From positions 1 to 58,254 of the forward strand of contig NZ_BAGL01000028.1 of the NCBI RefSeq assembly GCF_000308875.1: 58,254 nt of DNA, in the 5' to 3' direction. Position 1 is the first letter of the stretch. The number at the start of each line of letters is the position of its first letter. Below are positions 57,079-58,254 of this stretch, piece by piece. A program made the position numbers and the translations under genes. Under the pieces are notes generated by a model, which saw only the letters and a list, made by a program, of their open reading frames with translations, was not told the origin of the DNA and did not search any database. Source of the stretch: Nocardia transvalensis NBRC 15921. Its GTDB lineage: Bacteria > Actinomycetota > Actinomycetes > Mycobacteriales > Mycobacteriaceae.

Positions 57079-57333
57079 GTGGACTGGGTGATCCTGGTCG
57101 CGGTCGGTGGGCACGTCGTCGGCGCCGCGGTGTTCTTCGCCCGCGAGGTGCGATATCTGAGGCTCCCCCCGCCTCATCCGATGCTGGGCACCGGCAGGCC
57201 CGGCGGACTGCTGCGCATGTCGCTGCTGTTCTTCACCGCCGCCGAGGCGGCAGTGTGGGAACTCGCCGTCATCGTGAGAGGGGCGAGGCGGGGGATAGAT
57301 GCTGTCTCGCAAAGGATCTCGCGGGACGAATGA
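57079..57333 (+). CDS. Small membrane protein
   Basis: 84 residues from GTG 57079, which has GGGAGG 5 bases upstream; longer in-frame starts at 57034 and 56941 have no such site. Two TM helices (about 3-20 and 45-65) flank a Pro-rich loop (LRLPPPHPMLG); basic C-terminus. Family unknown. It lies between the integrase and the XRE-type gene inside the presumed element. Confidence 0.55.
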   Translation: MDWVILVAVGGHVVGAAVFFAREVRYLRLPPPHPMLGTGRPGGLLRMSLLFFTAAEAAVWELAVIVRGARRGIDAVSQRISRDE

Positions 57334-57339
57334 CCTACT

Positions 57340-57389
57340 ACCGCGGGCCCGCAAAAGTATGTCAAGCCTAACTTTTGCGGGCCCGCGGT
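57340..57389. terminator. Bidirectional terminator
   Basis: Perfect 19-bp stem (57340-57358 with 57371-57389) and 12-base loop between the convergent small membrane protein and XRE-type genes; one of the strongest hairpins in the window. Confidence 0.85.
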
Positions 57390-57396
57390 GTGTCGG

Positions 57397-58254
57397 TCAC
57401 ACGGTGACGTGCAACTGTGTCGCGAGCGCTCGCGCGTCGCGGGCGATCAGGCGGCCACCGTGGGTGACGAGTTCACCCGCGAGCGCCCGCGATATCGGAT
57501 GACACTGCATGGATTCCTCGGAAATGCTGGTCGCCTTGTTCAGCGCGCCGAGGGTGCTCACCCAATCCTTTTGCTCGCCATAGGCTCTCGCCAGCTCCAG
57601 CCACAGCCGCGCTTGCCGGTCGATGCTCGGCACCGTGTCCGGATCCACGATCGACGCGGCCGCGACTGCACCGCCCGAACGTCGCAGCTCGACTTGCACC
57701 GATACCGCGGTGAGTTCGCTGTTGGGCAGGCCGAACAGCGTCCAGGGATGAACGGATGCGGCCGGCATCGCTCGCGCCAATCCCATCGCGGAATCGAGCG
57801 ACCGCAGCGCGTCACCTTCCCGGCCGAGGCGGCCGGCGGTAATCGCGCTGTGGAGATGGCACGACCCCCACAGCGCCTGGGCGGCGATGTCGCCGTCGAG
57901 GCGGGGCTCCAGCAGCCGTACGGCGTCCTGCGCCAGCTGGTAGGCGTCCTCCTCGCGGCCGGTGCTGCGCCAGACGTTGCCGAGTACCCACGCCGCGGCC
58001 GCGAGGATGACTGGGTCGTCGGCGATCTCGGCGGCCGCCATCGCGCGATCGGCCGCCAGCCACAGCAGGGGAGCATCGGCCACCCACGCGAGCACCTGCT
58101 CGGAAAGGACATACGCGCCGGTGAGCGCGGCGGCCGCGGTGCGCCGTTCCTGCCCCTCGAGGGTGCGCAGCGCGCGGCGGCCGTCCCGGATCAGGCCCGG
58201 CAGCATGGCGCCGGCATCGGCGCGGGGGCTGCTCGACTCGTGCCACAACCGCCA
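57397..58254 (-). CDS. XRE-type regulator, C-terminal TPR-like part (cut by window edge)
   Basis: About 285 residues are visible; the gene continues past the right edge. The visible part is a helical repeat array: TGAYVLSEQVLAWVADAPLL, AAAAWVLGNVWRSTGREEDA, WGSCHLHSAITAGRLGREGD and RLWLELARAYGEQKDWVSTL. This matches the TPR-like sensor region of large actinobacterial XRE regulators, whose helix-turn-helix would precede the WRLWHESS segment at the edge. The HTH itself is not in the window, so the regulator call is from resemblance. Confidence 0.65.
   Translation of the reverse strand, partial: WRLWHESSSPRADAGAMLPGLIRDGRRALRTLEGQERRTAAAALTGAYVLSEQVLAWVADAPLLWLAADRAMAAAEIADDPVILAAAAWVLGNVWRSTGREEDAYQLAQDAVRLLEPRLDGDIAAQALWGSCHLHSAITAGRLGREGDALRSLDSAMGLARAMPAASVHPWTLFGLPNSELTAVSVQVELRRSGGAVAAASIVDPDTVPSIDRQARLWLELARAYGEQKDWVSTLGALNKATSISEESMQCHPISRALAGELVTHGGRLIARDARALATQLHVTV

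Overview
The window is GC-rich actinobacterial DNA and most resembles Nocardia or a close mycolic-acid-producing relative (inference from gene content). It carries a single-chain type I fatty acid synthase of about 3,100 residues with a stand-alone AcpS, followed by bcp and a DUF3618 gene in the same order as the fas region of Mycobacterium. It also has an EspG-type type VII secretion chaperone beside a WXG/PPE-like substrate gene, and many TetR, MarR, WYL and LysR regulators.

Layout. 0-6 kb: the end of an S9-type hydrolase, a WYL regulator divergent from a maleylpyruvate-isomerase-like protein, a small membrane protein, and a TetR gene divergent from a four-gene membrane operon (two paralogous polytopic proteins plus oxidase subunit III-like and IV-like proteins). 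6.4-11.6 kb: a choline to glycine betaine operon (betT-betB-betA). 11.6-19.6 kb: an SDR gene divergent from an MmyB-like regulator, a secreted protein, an FAD monooxygenase, a SigF/SigB-type sigma factor, a second SDR with a LysR gene, a decayed DUF5996 gene and a TetR gene. 19.6-25.8 kb: a SulP transporter behind a 28-codon leader, a membrane protein, and an ECF41-type sigma factor flanked by two NDH-2-like oxidoreductases. 25.9-30.2 kb: an alpha/beta hydrolase behind a 17-codon leader, an APC permease divergent from an ArsR-phosphatase fusion plus VOC protein, a PAS-ANTAR regulator and tRNA-Leu.

30.3-43.9 kb: fas, acpS, TetR, a DUF7159-like protein, bcp, a DUF3618 protein and an excalibur protein, separated by strong intrinsic-terminator hairpins. 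44-53.6 kb: pirin/MarR, a crotonase, a short tandem repeat, TetR, the frameshifted ESX substrate gene with espG, a truncated methyltransferase, a hemerythrin-like gene with a SigF-type promoter, a DUF72 gene, and an HspR-like regulator divergent from hsp20 across a CIRCE-like element.

53.68 kb to the right edge looks like an integrated mobile element. It starts at a copy of the 3' part of a tRNA-Lys gene, carries a cassette of six very small genes with stop and start codons overlapping by four bases, and then a tyrosine recombinase, a small membrane protein and an XRE-type regulator cut by the window edge.

The most interesting signals are: a shared TGAC-N4-GTCA operator family that ties the orphan oxidase-subunit operon to other loci; the ECF41 unit with matched promoters before both oxidoreductase genes; the two leader ORFs; and the overlapping cassette in the tRNA-Lys element. 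No CRISPR array, rRNA or intact insertion sequence was seen.
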